Assembly: GCF_004664715.2 (NCBI RefSeq)
Contig: NC_051085.1
Coordinates: forward strand, 24,698,551-24,762,550
Origin: Peromyscus leucopus
Lineage: Eukaryota > Chordata > Mammalia > Rodentia > Cricetidae
Direction: 5' to 3'
Length of the DNA: 64,000 nucleotides
Shown here: positions 11,437-24,142 of the stretch, piece after piece
Numbering within the stretch: position 1 is the first letter of the stretch
Layout: every line of letters begins with the position of its first letter
The notes under the pieces: model-generated
What the model was told of the DNA's origin: nothing
What the model saw: only the letters and a program-made list of their open reading frames with translations
Databases searched by the model: none
Translations under genes and position numbers: made by a program

Positions 11437-11929
11437 GTGCATTAACACAAGTAAGGAATGCGTTGTATGCACAAATCAGCTAAAGATGATTTTTTGTTTT
11501 ATATTTGAGCAGGGAAAAGGCATCTGTTAACTTTATAAGTTTGTTTGGACTGTATAACCAAACCTCTATCCATACCACATGAAAGTTTGGCATGTAATAA
11601 TAAGTCATGAGGACTTTGTAACCAACAAGATTTATCAAATCTCATCAAGTCTCAGAGATGTTCCCATAGTAGAGGGATCACCATATGCATTACCTCTTCT
11701 GTAGTCTTTCTTGGTTTCCTTCTTTATGTCTGTAGCCAAGATTATCAGAAGGTCTCCCCCCAACCAAATCTGATCTTTATTAATTTTGAAGAGAACCATA
11801 AATTTTGTTTCCTGTGGAAACAAAGGCATAACCTCTCCCCCAATGCAATATATTTTTTCATTTTCATTTTGAAGTTAAGACATTCTTAAAATATATAGGT
11901 TGGTTTAATTTAGCAGTTTCCATAATCCA

Positions 11930-12017
11930 ATGTCTCCTGCTTAGCTATTGGCTGTTCAGCCTTTTATTACACCAATCACAGCAATACATTTTCACAGTGT
12001 ACAAATATCCCACAGCA
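11930..12017 (-). repeat. 5' LTR fragment of the ERV-like element
   Basis: On the minus strand it begins 'tgctgtgggatatttgtac' at 12017 and is collinear with the LTR start at 8678 for about 78 bases. After that it runs into non-LTR sequence, so this LTR is truncated. Confidence 0.6.
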
Positions 12018-12124
12018 AGTAGGGGAAAAAAACCTTTCTCAATGTTTTCAAATGGGCCTGCATTATAAAGAAAGAAACTTGACCAGAGCATGTTAGCCTA
12101 TTAGGCAAAGGAAAGAAAGGAGTA

Positions 12125-12350
12125 ACTTTCTTTCTTTTTAAAGATGCTTTAATTGAAGTCGAATTACATCACTTCTCCCTCCTTTTTCCTTCCTCCAGTC
12201 CCTTTGAGTTACCCTACCTTGAACTCCTCCCATGCCCCCTTCTGCTCAAGTCAACAGCCTCCTTTTCTTTTAGTACATTTAACTAAGCAGACAATTGTTA
12301 GAATTATCCTAACCTGTGACAAGACTAAGGTACAACTAAAACTATGAATT
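12125..12350 (-). repeat. L1-like 3' end, antisense
   Basis: T-rich, then 'aattgaagtcgaattacatc', then a pyrimidine-rich stretch. This resembles the complement of an old rodent L1 3' UTR. Confidence is modest. Confidence 0.45.
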
Positions 12351-12839
12351 GTGATGGACAAATATCAGTTTCAACAGTATTTCCATCTGACTTGCTCCAA
12401 CACATCTTTCCAACCCTGTTTGTATTCTCTGTAACACTTAACAATTCCAGTAAGAAGACTCCTGCTCTTTCTTTTACTTGACTGTCTGATTTTCTAAACA
12501 TGCAACTGAAAATGCTACTCCACTTTAACTGTTTTCCAACTACAATATCACCCTCCTTAGCACTTAGGTCAAAATTTTCAACTTTTAGGCAATACCTCAT
12601 ACTCAACTCATAGCCAGAAACTTAGAAATACTGCAGTCCCTATCTGGGATTCTTTATATCTAGTGTTTAACTTGGAGTGCCTGTAAAAGCCAGGAAACAG
12701 AAAAAGGTTATTTGGTGTTTGGGATGGAGGATGCCTTAAGAAACCAGAGTTAGTAGAACATAGGTAACATTAAAATAGGAAAAAGAGCAGAAGGTAGAAA
12801 TATTTGAGGAGAGGAGAACTACTATTGTTGTTTAGGTAT

Positions 12840-13320
12840 GTGGTCATGGCATCAAACTGCCTTCTAAACATCTATGATTGTATCCATAAGCAAATGCTGT
12901 TAGCCTTAATATCCACTGCCATCATGAACTCACAGTTGCTATGGTTACCTGCACTGTTTGTCCAAGACTTGACCTGTCAAATAGCTAGCCATGGATGGTG
13001 GAGAAGGTCATGAGACTGCACTCTTATCTGCTGAACTATTGACTGATGGATTCTGGGAGAGGGAAAGTCATTATCTTCAGTGTACCCACTGTCAAGCAGA
13101 AGGTTCCATATTACAGTTCCATTCCTATGGTCACTCTGATGACTGTTTAAACTCAGTGAATCACAAAACAAACCAAAAAGACATGAACATGAAAATGACC
13201 TGTAGAGAAGAGTGGATGTTTGATGGGTGGGTGGGAGTTCAGATCAATCAAGGGTGGGAATAACCAGTGCGAATTGTATACATGTATGAAATTGTCCTAC
13301 AACAAAATTAGTTTAAAAAA
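12840..13320 (+). repeat. L1 3' UTR fragment
   Basis: The block order ('gaactattgactgatgg', 'gggagagggaaagtcatta', 'gagaagagtggatgtttga', 'ataaccagtgcgaattg', 'aacaaaattagtttaaaa') follows a rodent L1 3' UTR ending in an A-rich tail. The two frames over it have no protein meaning. Confidence 0.7.
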
Positions 13321-15340
13321 ACTTACATAACCATATCAATTTCTACTCATTGCATGTTACCTTATAAATGAATTGTAAATAAAGTTAAAAGAGAGTATTT
13401 TAAATATGATATGCTATAAAATGTAATATTATAATGGCATGAATATCAATCTAAGGATGCCATTTCTCACTCCATCAAGTTACAAACTAGAATTTGCATC
13501 AGGAGTTCAAATCATCAGCAAGAAGAAAAATTTTGTGTTGAAATCATTACCCAGTAAAATATTTTACTAAAACTTTAAACACTTGAATTCTAAATCTCTG
13601 CTCTATATTTTCTGCTTTTTCAAATACATCCAGTAGCAGCCCACTGTATGCAATTCTGTTTAATTCACCTTGTTATATTTTGTAGCAGCTTACAACTCTT
13701 TTATACATTGGCGTGATTTCAGCTATTCAATTAAAAACGGGATGTTTTATTAATGTGCTCAGCTGCTGACACAAAGCATCTTGTGCTTTTCATATTCAGC
13801 AGAAATGCAGCTAAACTCTCTCTCCATTAACTTATTTAACAGCTAAAAATAGAAGCCTAATGCAATGTTTATAGTACAGATCTAGTGATAAATATAGAAT
13901 TCTAGTTTTCTGCCCAATGGAAATTCAAGCTGGAGTAAAAGGCACATCTTCAAATTTCTTCTGAGTTAGCAGTAGAAAAAAAAATGGTTTCTTTCTAGTT
14001 AGATACTAATGTGTGAAATCATACACGAGGTCAGAAAAGTCATTTTCCTTGTCTGTGCAACCTTTGAGAGAAAAAAAAAAGAAACTTGAATACATTTCAG
14101 CACACACACACATACTCAAAAGCAACTGACTTTAAAATTGCATTATTTTCCAAACATATTCTCCTTATCCTAAGTAAGGAGTCAGCCCCTAAAGAACAAG
14201 TGGAAATTCTTCAACTGAGAAGTTGCCTGTGGATCTATGACAACATTCTAAAAATAATGTGAAGCTTTGGATATAGAAGCAGGAAACCCAGACTTAGCCA
14301 CGAGAGGGGGTAGCACAGGAAGCCTGACTCACAGCAGTGTCCACACCTCGGGCTACGCTTTCTCGTGGTACTTTCCTGCTTGTGGCTCTTGTTGCTGCTT
14401 AAGGCTGTTACAATCATATATTAAGAAATCTTCATGGAGTTATATTTATCAAAACGCCTGGCAGAGTTCTTCAAGATATCTTTATTAATAATACTGAGAG
14501 AATCAGCTCTGAAGAGCTGGCTTTGTAAGGGATGCTAGTCAAATATCATCACTGTCAATTGCAAGTTGCATAACTGTATGCAAGAATCTGTCCTTCAACC
14601 TGTCCATTACTTTCTTCTCAGTAACCTAGACAGAGCTAAAATAATGAACGGTTCCTTCAATTTGAAACAATAAGGCAATGCAAAAGGCATTAATATATGG
14701 GATGAGAAAAATCAAAATAATAAAAGAATCACAGGGGCTAGAATGATAGATTGGGGACAAATAAGAAAGTCATGGCCCTCCATTAAAAAAAAAAAAAAAC
14801 TCACATAAAAAAGGGATTAAGAGTAATTGTCATGAACAACGATTATCCTGTGGAGATTTTAACTGAGCCCAAGTTTAAAAGAAGAGAAAAAAAGCTGACG
14901 TGATATCTAAAGGAGCTAACAAAGACTTGGGTAGTGGGTTGCTTGCTGTCTTGGGTATAGGGACTGATATTCCTACCTCAACATCAGGTCCTGGGAACTA
15001 TCTCACCTAAACAGCATTCCTGAGCTAGAATTTCTTCAGAGACACTATAATAGTGTCCTTAAGAATTCACTGAGAATTTTTAAAAGCAATGGCCCAGTTG
15101 TGTCCTCAAACCACTACCTGACACCTCAAGGTCACATCTGAGCTTTATCAAGAATCAGGATTCTAGAGAGTTGGGTGCATCCTTGGGAGGGTCATGGGTT
15201 TCTCAACCTAGAAGACACATGCTGCAGTCCAAGCGGGAAACTGGGAGAGAAATAGAAGTGAAGCGCAGACAAAGCAGACAGGAAGCTGCACAGATTAGGA
15301 GAAGGAGCAAATCTGAGGGATGAGGTGGCTGCTGCCTTTT
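13321..15340. other. unassigned, mostly non-repetitive DNA
   Basis: No gene or clear repeat. Two parts, 13610-13900 and about 14240-14620, are complex, free of obvious repeats and balanced in base use. A MEF2-like site 'ctaaaaatag' lies at 13843-13852. These parts could be conserved non-coding DNA, but conservation cannot be judged from one sequence. Confidence 0.4.
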
Positions 15341-17390
15341 TTTTTTTTAAGCCTTCACATTTGGCAAACTCACACTTTGCTCTTCCATATCACTTCTACT
15401 TCTGTCTCCCCACCCCCAACTTCCCATGTGCTCCTCCGAGACACAATGCCAATCCCATTATCATCTCTTAAACTCTTCTACTTTCTATCTTGATGTTTGC
15501 ACTTTTGTATGGATAGTCACCCCACACTCCCATCTTAGTACGTTCATGAATACCCCAGAGGATACCAACTCAGACTGTGACCATTTCTGTGATTACCATT
15601 TCTAGAATACCATATTTTCTCAAACTCTCCTCTATGTTCTGCTGTTTCTACCTTTTGGTCATCTAGTAATATTCTCTGTGTCAAATTTATCATAATTTCT
15701 CATCTGCATACTTGGTTCATTCCATTAGTCATTTGAGGTCACGTTCCTCATTTATGAACAGGCATAGTAATGTCCACCTCATATATCTGATGATACAAAC
15801 AGAGATCAATCATTCAAATCATCATTGCTTCTTGCTAAGAGGGGACATTGAATGATCCATATTATCTATGCCATACATATAAATCTTGTGATTTATTACT
15901 TTTAAAACTCTTTCTGAGACTCAAGTTGTCCTCCTCTGTCCTTCTTTAAACCCCAGATCTAAACCCACATCAACCAGTCCCTCCCTTTCCCATTACATAT
16001 ATGGCTTCCAAACCCCACTGAGAAAAAAAAATGCCATGGTGGCATGGACTGATGCCACTACAAACTCAGTCTCCCACACCAGTGGAGCTACTAGCACTAC
16101 ACAGTAGAATTTCTAACTACTCATTGTCCATTTCCTCTTTCATAGCCCACAATAATATTTTTGAACCTTTACCACTTTGATTTGCTCCATCGTTCTTAGC
16201 AAAGGAACTCTACATCAGAGAGAAAATGCAGACACTTTTGCAAGAACATTTTCCACTTCCAAATCCTCCCCACAATACACACTACAAAATATCTGCCCCA
16301 TGTATCAGGTGTCTATGTACTGTCTAGACCACATCCTTCTATTTCTTTAGGCACCATAGTTAAACCAGGTATATTTCAAGTTTTTTTTTTAATTTCTCAT
16401 TTACCATATCCCACTTTTGTTATTGTTGTTTCCTTAGAGTACTATGTACTCACATCTACCTCCCCATTTCCTGAGACTCCCCAATCCCCAATCTGTGTTT
16501 CATTATCTCTGTCACAACAAGTCCCACCTTGCAGATGTTTCTGGTTACTGAAATCAACAGGCATATTTCAGTCCTTACCTTACGTGCCCTCTGATTGCTT
16601 GAGATGCTTGCCTTCCCCTTCTTAATGGCCTTTTCTTGCATGGTTTCCATGGTATCACTCAGTCTTGATTCTCCTCCTTTATCTGCCATAGGAAAAACTC
16701 TTGTCCATCTGTAAGATATTGACCACATTTACACAGATTCTCTAACATCTAAATTTCTAACCCTACTCTTACCCATATCCTTATCACTAATGGATAATTC
16801 AAAGGAATTCAAATGAAACTCATCTTGGGTACCCTATATAGCATTTCAAACATATGCTGGAGAAAGCTGAATTGTCATCTTCCTGGTGTTAAATTTACAT
16901 ACCTTCTGTCTTTTCTAGCTTAGCAAACAGTACCACATCATACCCCCTCTCTTAAGCCAGAAGCTTATTTAATCTGTTTGTGGAGTCTTATCCAATTTTT
17001 CTATATTATTTTTAAGTCTGTTCTTTAATTATCTTCCTGTGATCACTGTTGCATGCCTGGCCTTTGTTATATTTTCTTCAAAATGTCCCTCCTTTGTCTC
17101 TGCCAGGAGGTGCTGGATGATATTAACCATCATGATTCTGTTAGATGGCCATCCAACTGAAATTCTCCCCATGCATCCTATAATTTCCAACTTTAAAAAC
17201 AAGTTAGCCACAACTAATTTGTATTGCACTAAGCACTCAGTGTATGATAGTAACTTTTTTATAAATTCATCCCAAAGGTAATCTTTCAGAATAAAAATAA
17301 AATAGGAACAAATGAAGATACTCAGGATTAAACTATTAGGAAATGTAATAAAGTCTGAATTCAAAGAAAAGATTTTCTGACTTAAAAAAT
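15341..17390. other. no recognised feature; pyrimidine-rich plus strand
   Basis: A 2-kb stretch with a pyrimidine bias on the plus strand from about 15340 to 17100, as would be left by an old antisense retroelement. I could not match it to a family. The 111-codon minus frame at 17029-17364 has no recognised domain. Confidence 0.45.
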
Positions 17391-18835
17391 TTTTTCATAA
17401 CATTTGCTACAGAAATAAGACAAAGATGGCCTTGTCTCTTGGTCTCTCGTTATTTATTTCCTCACAGGAGGCTGAGCTCCACTCATTTAAAAGCCTGTGC
17501 CAAACTCAAATTTATACATTCAATTACCTTAAAATAGCTCAATCAAACAGAATTTTAGACATTTAGAGACTGCCAGCTGCACACTCTTGTGAAACTTCAG
17601 GCTGCATCTGCTGGCCACTCATAAAAGTTTTGCAACGACAAGATCCCAAGATACGACAACATTTTTAAACAGAGTGGAGTGGGAGCAGGGGGTAATATGA
17701 GTGAGATTTGAATTTTACTCTTGGCTAAGTGGTTTCAGAAATACTCAAGAATTTTTGCAGAGGAGTTTCCGCACTACGTGTGATATTTCAACAGATTCAC
17801 TCTAGGATGGCAATAGATGGGGTGGGATTGGGGGCGGGGGCAAACAAAGACAGTGACTCAAATAAGCTCATGTAGCATGAGGCAGCTGCAGTGGTCTAGT
17901 AGTAAAGGGTCACAGCTAGAGCTGTTTCAGAAACTGAGCTCCTGCAGGATGTCTCACCGGTTATAACAGGAATGCACAAGAAAAAGAGAAGGCTGACTAT
18001 GGCTCCAATCCTTTCTGGTGTGAACAAATAGAAAGGTGCAGAGGCTGATGATTAAGACTACGAAGGGAGACTCTGGGAGAGGGCTTAGGATTTAATTTTT
18101 CTCTTCAAGCTTATCCTTTCTCCTCAATGTGTAAAAGTGGTTATTGGACATAAAAGCTTTAAAAAAAAAAACATATTGATCCATGAAGAAAGACATAATG
18201 CAAAGCCAGCAATCTTATTTCCAATTGTAAAATGCAATAATGGCAAGGCAGATGGATCAGAATGTTCTAGATTCTCTGATATTCCATACGCTTCAAGGAG
18301 TTTTACAGCTTTGACTACATCCATAATGCATGACACAAGCAGGAACTGCTTAAGGCTTGCAAAAGCTTAACGTTTGCAAAAATACAATACAAACATCAGA
18401 GAGGATTTATTTTTGAAAAATCTATTTTTTAGTTTTGTTTTATAATCTTCCTTTTCCTCTTCCTTCTCTCCTTCTTCCAGACCCTTCTGCTTTGACATTT
18501 TTTTTCTCTTTTCTCGTATTTCTTAGGGTGTACCTGTGACCTATTCCATTTTGAAGACATTGTTTTAACTCTGAACTTGACATGTGGTTTGTAGGGTATA
18601 TACAGATGAAAATGCTCATCCAGATCTACCATGTTTCCACATTTTATGTCCATCAACCTCTTCCTGGTAACAATGAAAAAAGGCCCAAATTGAAGAAGAG
18701 CTTAGTTGAGTAGTGCAGAACACTGGTAATCGTCTCATGACGTGGTAGAGTAGGTGCATGCCTCAAAAGTACACACTGAGGTAAGACTGGGAAGCCCTCT
18801 GGTAAGGAGAGTCAAGCATTTGTCAGTCTGAAAAA
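17391..18835. other. unassigned, mostly non-repetitive DNA
   Basis: No gene was found. The parts at about 17400-17660 and 18140-18400 are complex and lack repeat signatures, so they are possible conserved non-coding candidates. Frames of 70 and 77 codons overlap on opposite strands at 18124-18370, without domains. Confidence 0.4.
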
Positions 18836-18943
18836 GCTGTCTAAATCTGAACAGCAGATTTGGGGACCATGCTTCATAACCTGTATATCAAATGACTTTG
18901 AACAAGTCACTTAACCTTTTTGACCACTAACTTCCTCAGTTGT
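18836..18943 (+). repeat. MIR 3' part
   Basis: 'actttgaacaagtcactta' then 'acctttttgaccactaac' and 'ttcctcagttgtaaaa' match the MIR core and 3' half in order. A poly(A) run follows. Confidence 0.65.
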
Positions 18944-18969
18944 AAAAAAAAAAAAAAAAAAAAAAAAAA
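18944..18969. repeat. poly(A) run
   Basis: Twenty-six A residues directly after the MIR 3' part, where MIR normally reads 'gtaaaatg'. Probably a slippage expansion. Confidence 0.95.
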
Positions 18970-19155
18970 TCGTGTAGTTTTTACCATTTTTCTCTTTCTT
19001 TTGTCTTTACTTTTCCCCTCCATCCTTCCACCCCTCTTCTTTTCTCTCCCTTCCTGTATTTCATGCCACTTAGTGCCTGAGAGGCTTTTGCAGCATGAAT
19101 ATATCAAATAAAACAGTGGATTCAAATATTGAAAAACATGAAAAAACATATGGGG

Positions 19156-19160
<5 letters not shown>

Positions 19161-19191
<31 letters not shown>
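19161..19191. repeat. poly(A) run
   Basis: Thirty-one A residues. The opposite strand gives poly-phenylalanine frames that are not genes. Confidence 0.95.
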
Positions 19192-19195
<4 letters not shown>

Positions 19196-19214
19196 ATCCT
19201 TAAAAAGCAACTGT

Positions 19215-19365
19215 AAAAGCCAGGTGTTGTGGTCCACAACTATAATTCCACTCTTCATGAAGCTGAGGCAGGATCCTTCACTGTGAGTCTGAAGCCAAGA
19301 GAGGCTGCATAATGAGCCCTGTACCAATCAGAGCCACAAAGCAAAACCTGGTCTTAAAAACAGTG
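19215..19365 (+). repeat. old B1-related SINE
   Basis: 'aaagccaggtgttgtgg', 'actataattccactcttca' and 'gaagctgaggcaggatcct' follow the B1 order, with much divergence. The family (B1F or PB1 type) is not settled. Confidence 0.6.
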
Positions 19366-22300
19366 GTGCTTCAATGCATAGGAAAGTGGACGATTTGATC
19401 TTAGGCCATCATACTTTAAGGAGAATGGAAGTATTCAGTCTGCACTCTGCTGGATGGAAGCAACTTTTCCAGCTTGTAGGGGAGGGGCTTGCAATCTCTG
19501 TTCTCTTTCTTCTCCATCACAAAGCACAGGGCATAGGATTTTCTGCTGGTTACACAACCTTCCTAAAGTCTCCCTGTGCTGTACATATCCTAGATAAACT
19601 AATTTGGCATGATGTTTAATCTTTCCAAACTCAATTTTGTTGTCTGTAAATACTGAGACAAAACAAAGTCTGAGTATTCGATAAGGCAATATAATGAACA
19701 TCAACTGTGAAAATGATAAGCACAAACTAAAATCCCCAAAACAATTCAAATTCTCTGAGTGTTGGGAACCTTGGAATGGATTAACTGGTTCTTCTGCTTC
19801 AGCTCTTTTTAAGAAACAAATACAAAATAAACAACAACAACAAAAAAAAAACTTACCAAAATGTGGGCCTTCCTCATTTTGAGGTCAGAGTCTTCTCCAA
19901 CCTTATTCAGGTCTGTAGATATATTCAGTTCCTTGTAGTTGTATGGCTGAGGGCCTTATTTCCTTTCTGATTTTTGGCTGTTGGCCATTCCCGGTTACAA
20001 GAAAACACCTACAGTTCTTCACAGTGCAACTTCCACAGACATTTCACAACATGCATGTTTTCACATCTTCCAGCCCAGACAGTCTGCTAATGCTGCTTAT
20101 AGACTTGCGAGAGCTAATCTGTTTCTAACAAGGTCAGTGAGGAGGGTCTCCATTCTGAGATGAGTCAGCTAACCGATTAGTAACCTAATTGTGAGAGTCA
20201 TAGCTCATTATACTAACAGTTTTATCCACTCTCCAGGGGTGGGGATTATTCAAGGTCATATTCAGTAATCATAGAATCAGCATACCAGAGTATGTTATCT
20301 CCATATAGAACAATTGGCACAAGACTGTTTTCATGAGTACTACTTAGGATGAATTTTTCATTCAATAGAATGTTTACTAGAATAAGAAACTCTGTCTAAT
20401 AGAGCTACTATTAAAAAGCAGTGCTCACCACAGATTTCTCTAATTCATGAGATCATCATTCATGGGTCTCATTGTCATTGATTGAATAAATGTAAAAAGA
20501 AAATTCTGAACATGTGTGTTTCTGGGCTGGCTCAGAGCTCCATGGTGTTATACATGGCTCTTTCAATCTGATGCCATGATGTCCACCTCATGGTGCAAGA
20601 GACATGATTACATCCCAGCTGGACTGCACTACGGCCCAAAAGAGTGGTGCTTAAAGAAAAGGAAATGGAACAGTATTGACAGTTCACCATCTAGAGAGAT
20701 TTTGAAAGCCTATGCAATCATACCACAGAGCAAATCTAGCCTAAGATGTCACTGACCTGAACTTAGCCATGAGGCATCTTCAGCTGTAGGAAAGACTAGG
20801 AAGAAGTCAAGCCTTGCCTTCAGGCCAGAATACATTGAAATAACTTCTGGATTTCTCTTATGAGTGGAAAAGTGAGACTGTGATCTAGAATGGGCACATT
20901 ACTGGTTCCACCATGTGATGACAGTCAATAAATGGATTTGAGCAGGAAAGGCAAGCTCTACAAGTTCTGGAATTTGGCCTAAGTAACCCAGGGATGATCA
21001 ATTCTACATGCATATGGATCTTCTCCATGAAGGTTTCCACTGGGAGTTTGATGCTCAAGCTCCAGTTTAAAAAACAGTGTAATAATGTTTTTAGGGGGAA
21101 ATGGAATAATGAAAATCTTGGAGTATTAGAATTCTATCAGACATACACAAGCAAAGTCTGCCTTAACCTAGATGAAGCACCAGATAAAGATTTATTGGAA
21201 TGACATTTTTCTGATGTTCAGAAATATTAAAATTCCCTAAATCTCCAAGACTTTTGAAGAAGAGGCACCAAAATCACTTCCGAGGATAAACCAAATCCTG
21301 AAGGAATCTTTTACCTATGATAATATTTTCATAAAACTCCCCTCACTTCTCATCACTTTGTCTTTGGAGGTGGGGTTATGCAAATCTATTCTGGAAGATT
21401 TCCCAACACTTTGTCTGTATTAGTTTCTTTTAATGTTACTTTCACTTGAAGCAACTTATGGGATAAACAGTTCATTTTTAGAAGAGATGAGGTCCATCAT
21501 TGCCAGGAAGACATGGCCACTGGAACATGGTCACATTACATCCACAGTCAAATAGCAATGAGCTGATAGAAAGTAAAGATGGGCTATAAAACTTCAATAC
21601 ATTCCCTTAATAATCCCATCCCATACACTGCAGAAAGTCTCCACCTTTTAAAGACTCTACAACCTTCCAAATCAGCATGGTTAGCTAGGGACCCAGTATT
21701 CAAAAATATGAGCCTATGTGGGACATTCCATATCCATACTACAACAGTGAATATGTGGTGCCCTTGGATTGATAAATCATCTCTGTCTTTGGAAGGTGAG
21801 GTTGTACAAATCTATGGTCCACAACTCCTGACAAGAGAGGAAATCTAGATTCAATTCATGGTGAGCTACTTTGAGAAATCACTCATCCATTAAACTTTCA
21901 CTGCCAAGCACCAGCTCGATGGTGCAAATAAAACAGTAAAACAGCACAGGAGAGATGGCTCAGACGTTGAAAGTTAGTTTCACAACCACAAATAGGTAAC
22001 AAGCAAGCAAACAGTAGCTGTATAAGAAAAACAGGGAAGTTATTGAGAACACAAACTCAACAGATGTCTGCTAAGTCTAGAAGTGGCATGCTAAAGCTTT
22101 GAAAATTACAAATGCCTATTCTACCAGCAGGATAGGAAGCAAAGAAAAAATAAATGTTGCTGTGGAACTTTAGAATTTTTACATCTCTTTGGGAATCATT
22201 TCAAAAGAGGATCAATTGTAGAGACCAGTTATTTTTCTGTGGGGAAAAAAGGATGTTCTTGATGGTTAATTTTATTTGGTTTTATAGAAAGACAACAATT

Positions 22301-23958
22301 TTCATGCACTTTAAATTTCTGGCTTCATGTAAGTGATGGAGGCATTTATCTGGTGTGTGTTGCATAACCCTGGCTAGTTCTTCCACCCAGCTGTACAAGA
22401 AGAGCCAAGGGAGCTCCCTTGAGTTCCCTTCCCTGCCAAACCCCAAAACACAGAGGGTTCTAAGAAATCCAGCAGACTCTGCCCTGTGTCTAGGGCCAAA
22501 CACTTTCTTGGTTTTCTGTGCTATTGTCCAGGGCTTCTTCTTCAACAGTGTGTTCTCTTTGGCTCAGGAACTACTGGCAAAATTTAGATCAGAACAGAAG
22601 CCAAAAAAAAAAAAAAAAGCAAGTGGGACTCCCATCTAATATTGTTCTAGACTATTAAGGTCCAATACAGCAAACTCAAAGAATCTTTGAATGGTCAAGT
22701 CTTGCTCAACCCATTGGAGATCTCCATGGGAGTGTGAACCACAAAGTATTATCATATTTGTTTTTACTTCCATTGAATACATATTTTCCTTGATATGTGG
22801 AAATGAGTACATGTTATGACAAAAAGATGCTCTATCTTGGTTAGCCTTGTCTTTGCATAAAAATCCTCTTATGGCACTCATAGGTTTACAAACACACACA
22901 TGCCTTCATGTATTGTACCAAACTAAATCTATGTGCGTGTGTGGTAGGGTATGCATATTAAAATAATATAATCAAAAGCAATTGTTTTTCCTGTAAGAAG
23001 TCCTGAGATCCCCTTAGCCAATTTGGATATCTGTTTTGTTCTGGTATTCTTCAATGTTCTTTACAATGGCCCTGATAGTTTTACCAGGCCAGCTACACTG
23101 GGACTTGTGCCATTCTTATTTAAAAGCCCTCATTACTATTTTCAGAATCATCTTTTTTGTATCTTTACACGTTCAAGTTTTCAGTATTGGTTCATTTCTT
23201 TAGGGAGTTGACTCCTCCTCTAAGTTGTTACACAACATACTTTCAAGTTGATGCTCTTCCTAACCTGTAAATTCTTTCCCTCATCTGCCTTGTCTCAGAT
23301 AGGTGGATGGAGGGAGGGAGGAGGGCAGGCAAGAAGGGAGAGAGGCCAATGGATGGGAAGAAAATAAGCAAAAGAGAGAGATAGCAAATTAGCAATTTGT
23401 TGCACAAATTTGGCAATAACGTTATTTCCAGATGGGCCAATAACTCTTCCATGGACTGAAACATGACACCTCCATGAAGCCTGACTGCCAAGACTGAGGA
23501 TGTGTTGACTGAACTACTTTGCATATGGTATCACAGAAGTAATAGTGAGTATAGCTAGAATTCAATGTTAGGTTCCTTTCAGAGAGGAGAGGACTGAATG
23601 CTCCAAAATTTCCCACTCCCTACACATTGTCCACTGTGGACCTCCGTGTTAATTACTGTGTACTGAGAAAAGAAGCCTGCCCAATGAGGGCTGAGGGAGG
23701 CACTGATCTATGAGTACAGCAGAATAATGCTAGGAGTCATTTTATTGCCATGTTCATTTAGCAGACTAATAGTAGCAGGCTTCCTCTGAGTTGTTTAGCC
23801 TTTTAGCCATTTAGCTGTGCTAGGCACAGGTTCCATCTCATGGAGTGTCCCTTAAATCTGATAAAAAGAAAAAAAAAGTGGTTGGTTACTTCCATTCAGG
23901 TAAAGTTTCTCAGATACCTTCTGAGCCTGACACTAGTATCTGTGTGATGATGCTTTAT
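19366..23958. other. unassigned DNA
   Basis: No gene or clear repeat is seen over 4.6 kb, other than a short B2-head-like piece ('gcacaggagagatggctcag') near 21944, a poly(A) run near 22602, and a purine-rich run near 23304-23345. Open frames are at most 104 codons and carry no recognised domain. Confidence 0.45.
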
Positions 23959-23970
23959 AAAGTAAGTACA

Positions 23971-24131
23971 GCCAGGAGGTGGTGGTGCACGCCTTTAATT
24001 CCAGCACTCGGGAGGCAGAGGCAGGCTGATCTCTGTGATTTCGAGGCCAGCCTGGTCTACAAAGCGAGTTCCCACAAAGGCGCAAAGCTACACAGAGAAA
24101 CCCTGTTCTCGAAAAACAAAACAACAACAAA
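23971..24131 (+). repeat. B1 SINE
   Basis: A full-length B1 ending in an A/C-rich tail. The flanks 'aagtaagtaca' (23960-23970) and 'aagcaagcaca' (24132-24142) match at 9 of 11 bases, a diverged TSD. It carries 'gaggcaggctgatc' rather than the 'gagccaggcggatc' of the youngest copies. Confidence 0.95.
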
Positions 24132-24142
24132 AAGCAAGCACA

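Larger units (their letters stand above)
8679..11929 (-). repeat. internal part of ERV-like repeat
   Basis: This lies between the two LTR pieces. It has no long frame, so the copy is either non-autonomous or fully decayed. The H2A.Z/L1 retrocopy splits it at 8760-9837; the sequence on either side reads as one continuous repeat once that insert and one TSD copy are set aside. A CA/GT microsatellite sits near its 5' end. I recognise it as a multicopy rodent sequence but do not assign a family name. Confidence 0.45.

Noticed and set aside
17029..17364. 111-codon minus-strand frame overlapping an 80-codon plus frame
   Set aside because: Neither shows a recognised domain. Frames of this length are expected by chance in 64 kb of AT-rich DNA.
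18907..19327. Poly-Phe/Lys frames on both strands
   Set aside because: Produced by two poly(A) runs at 18944-18969 and 19161-19191.
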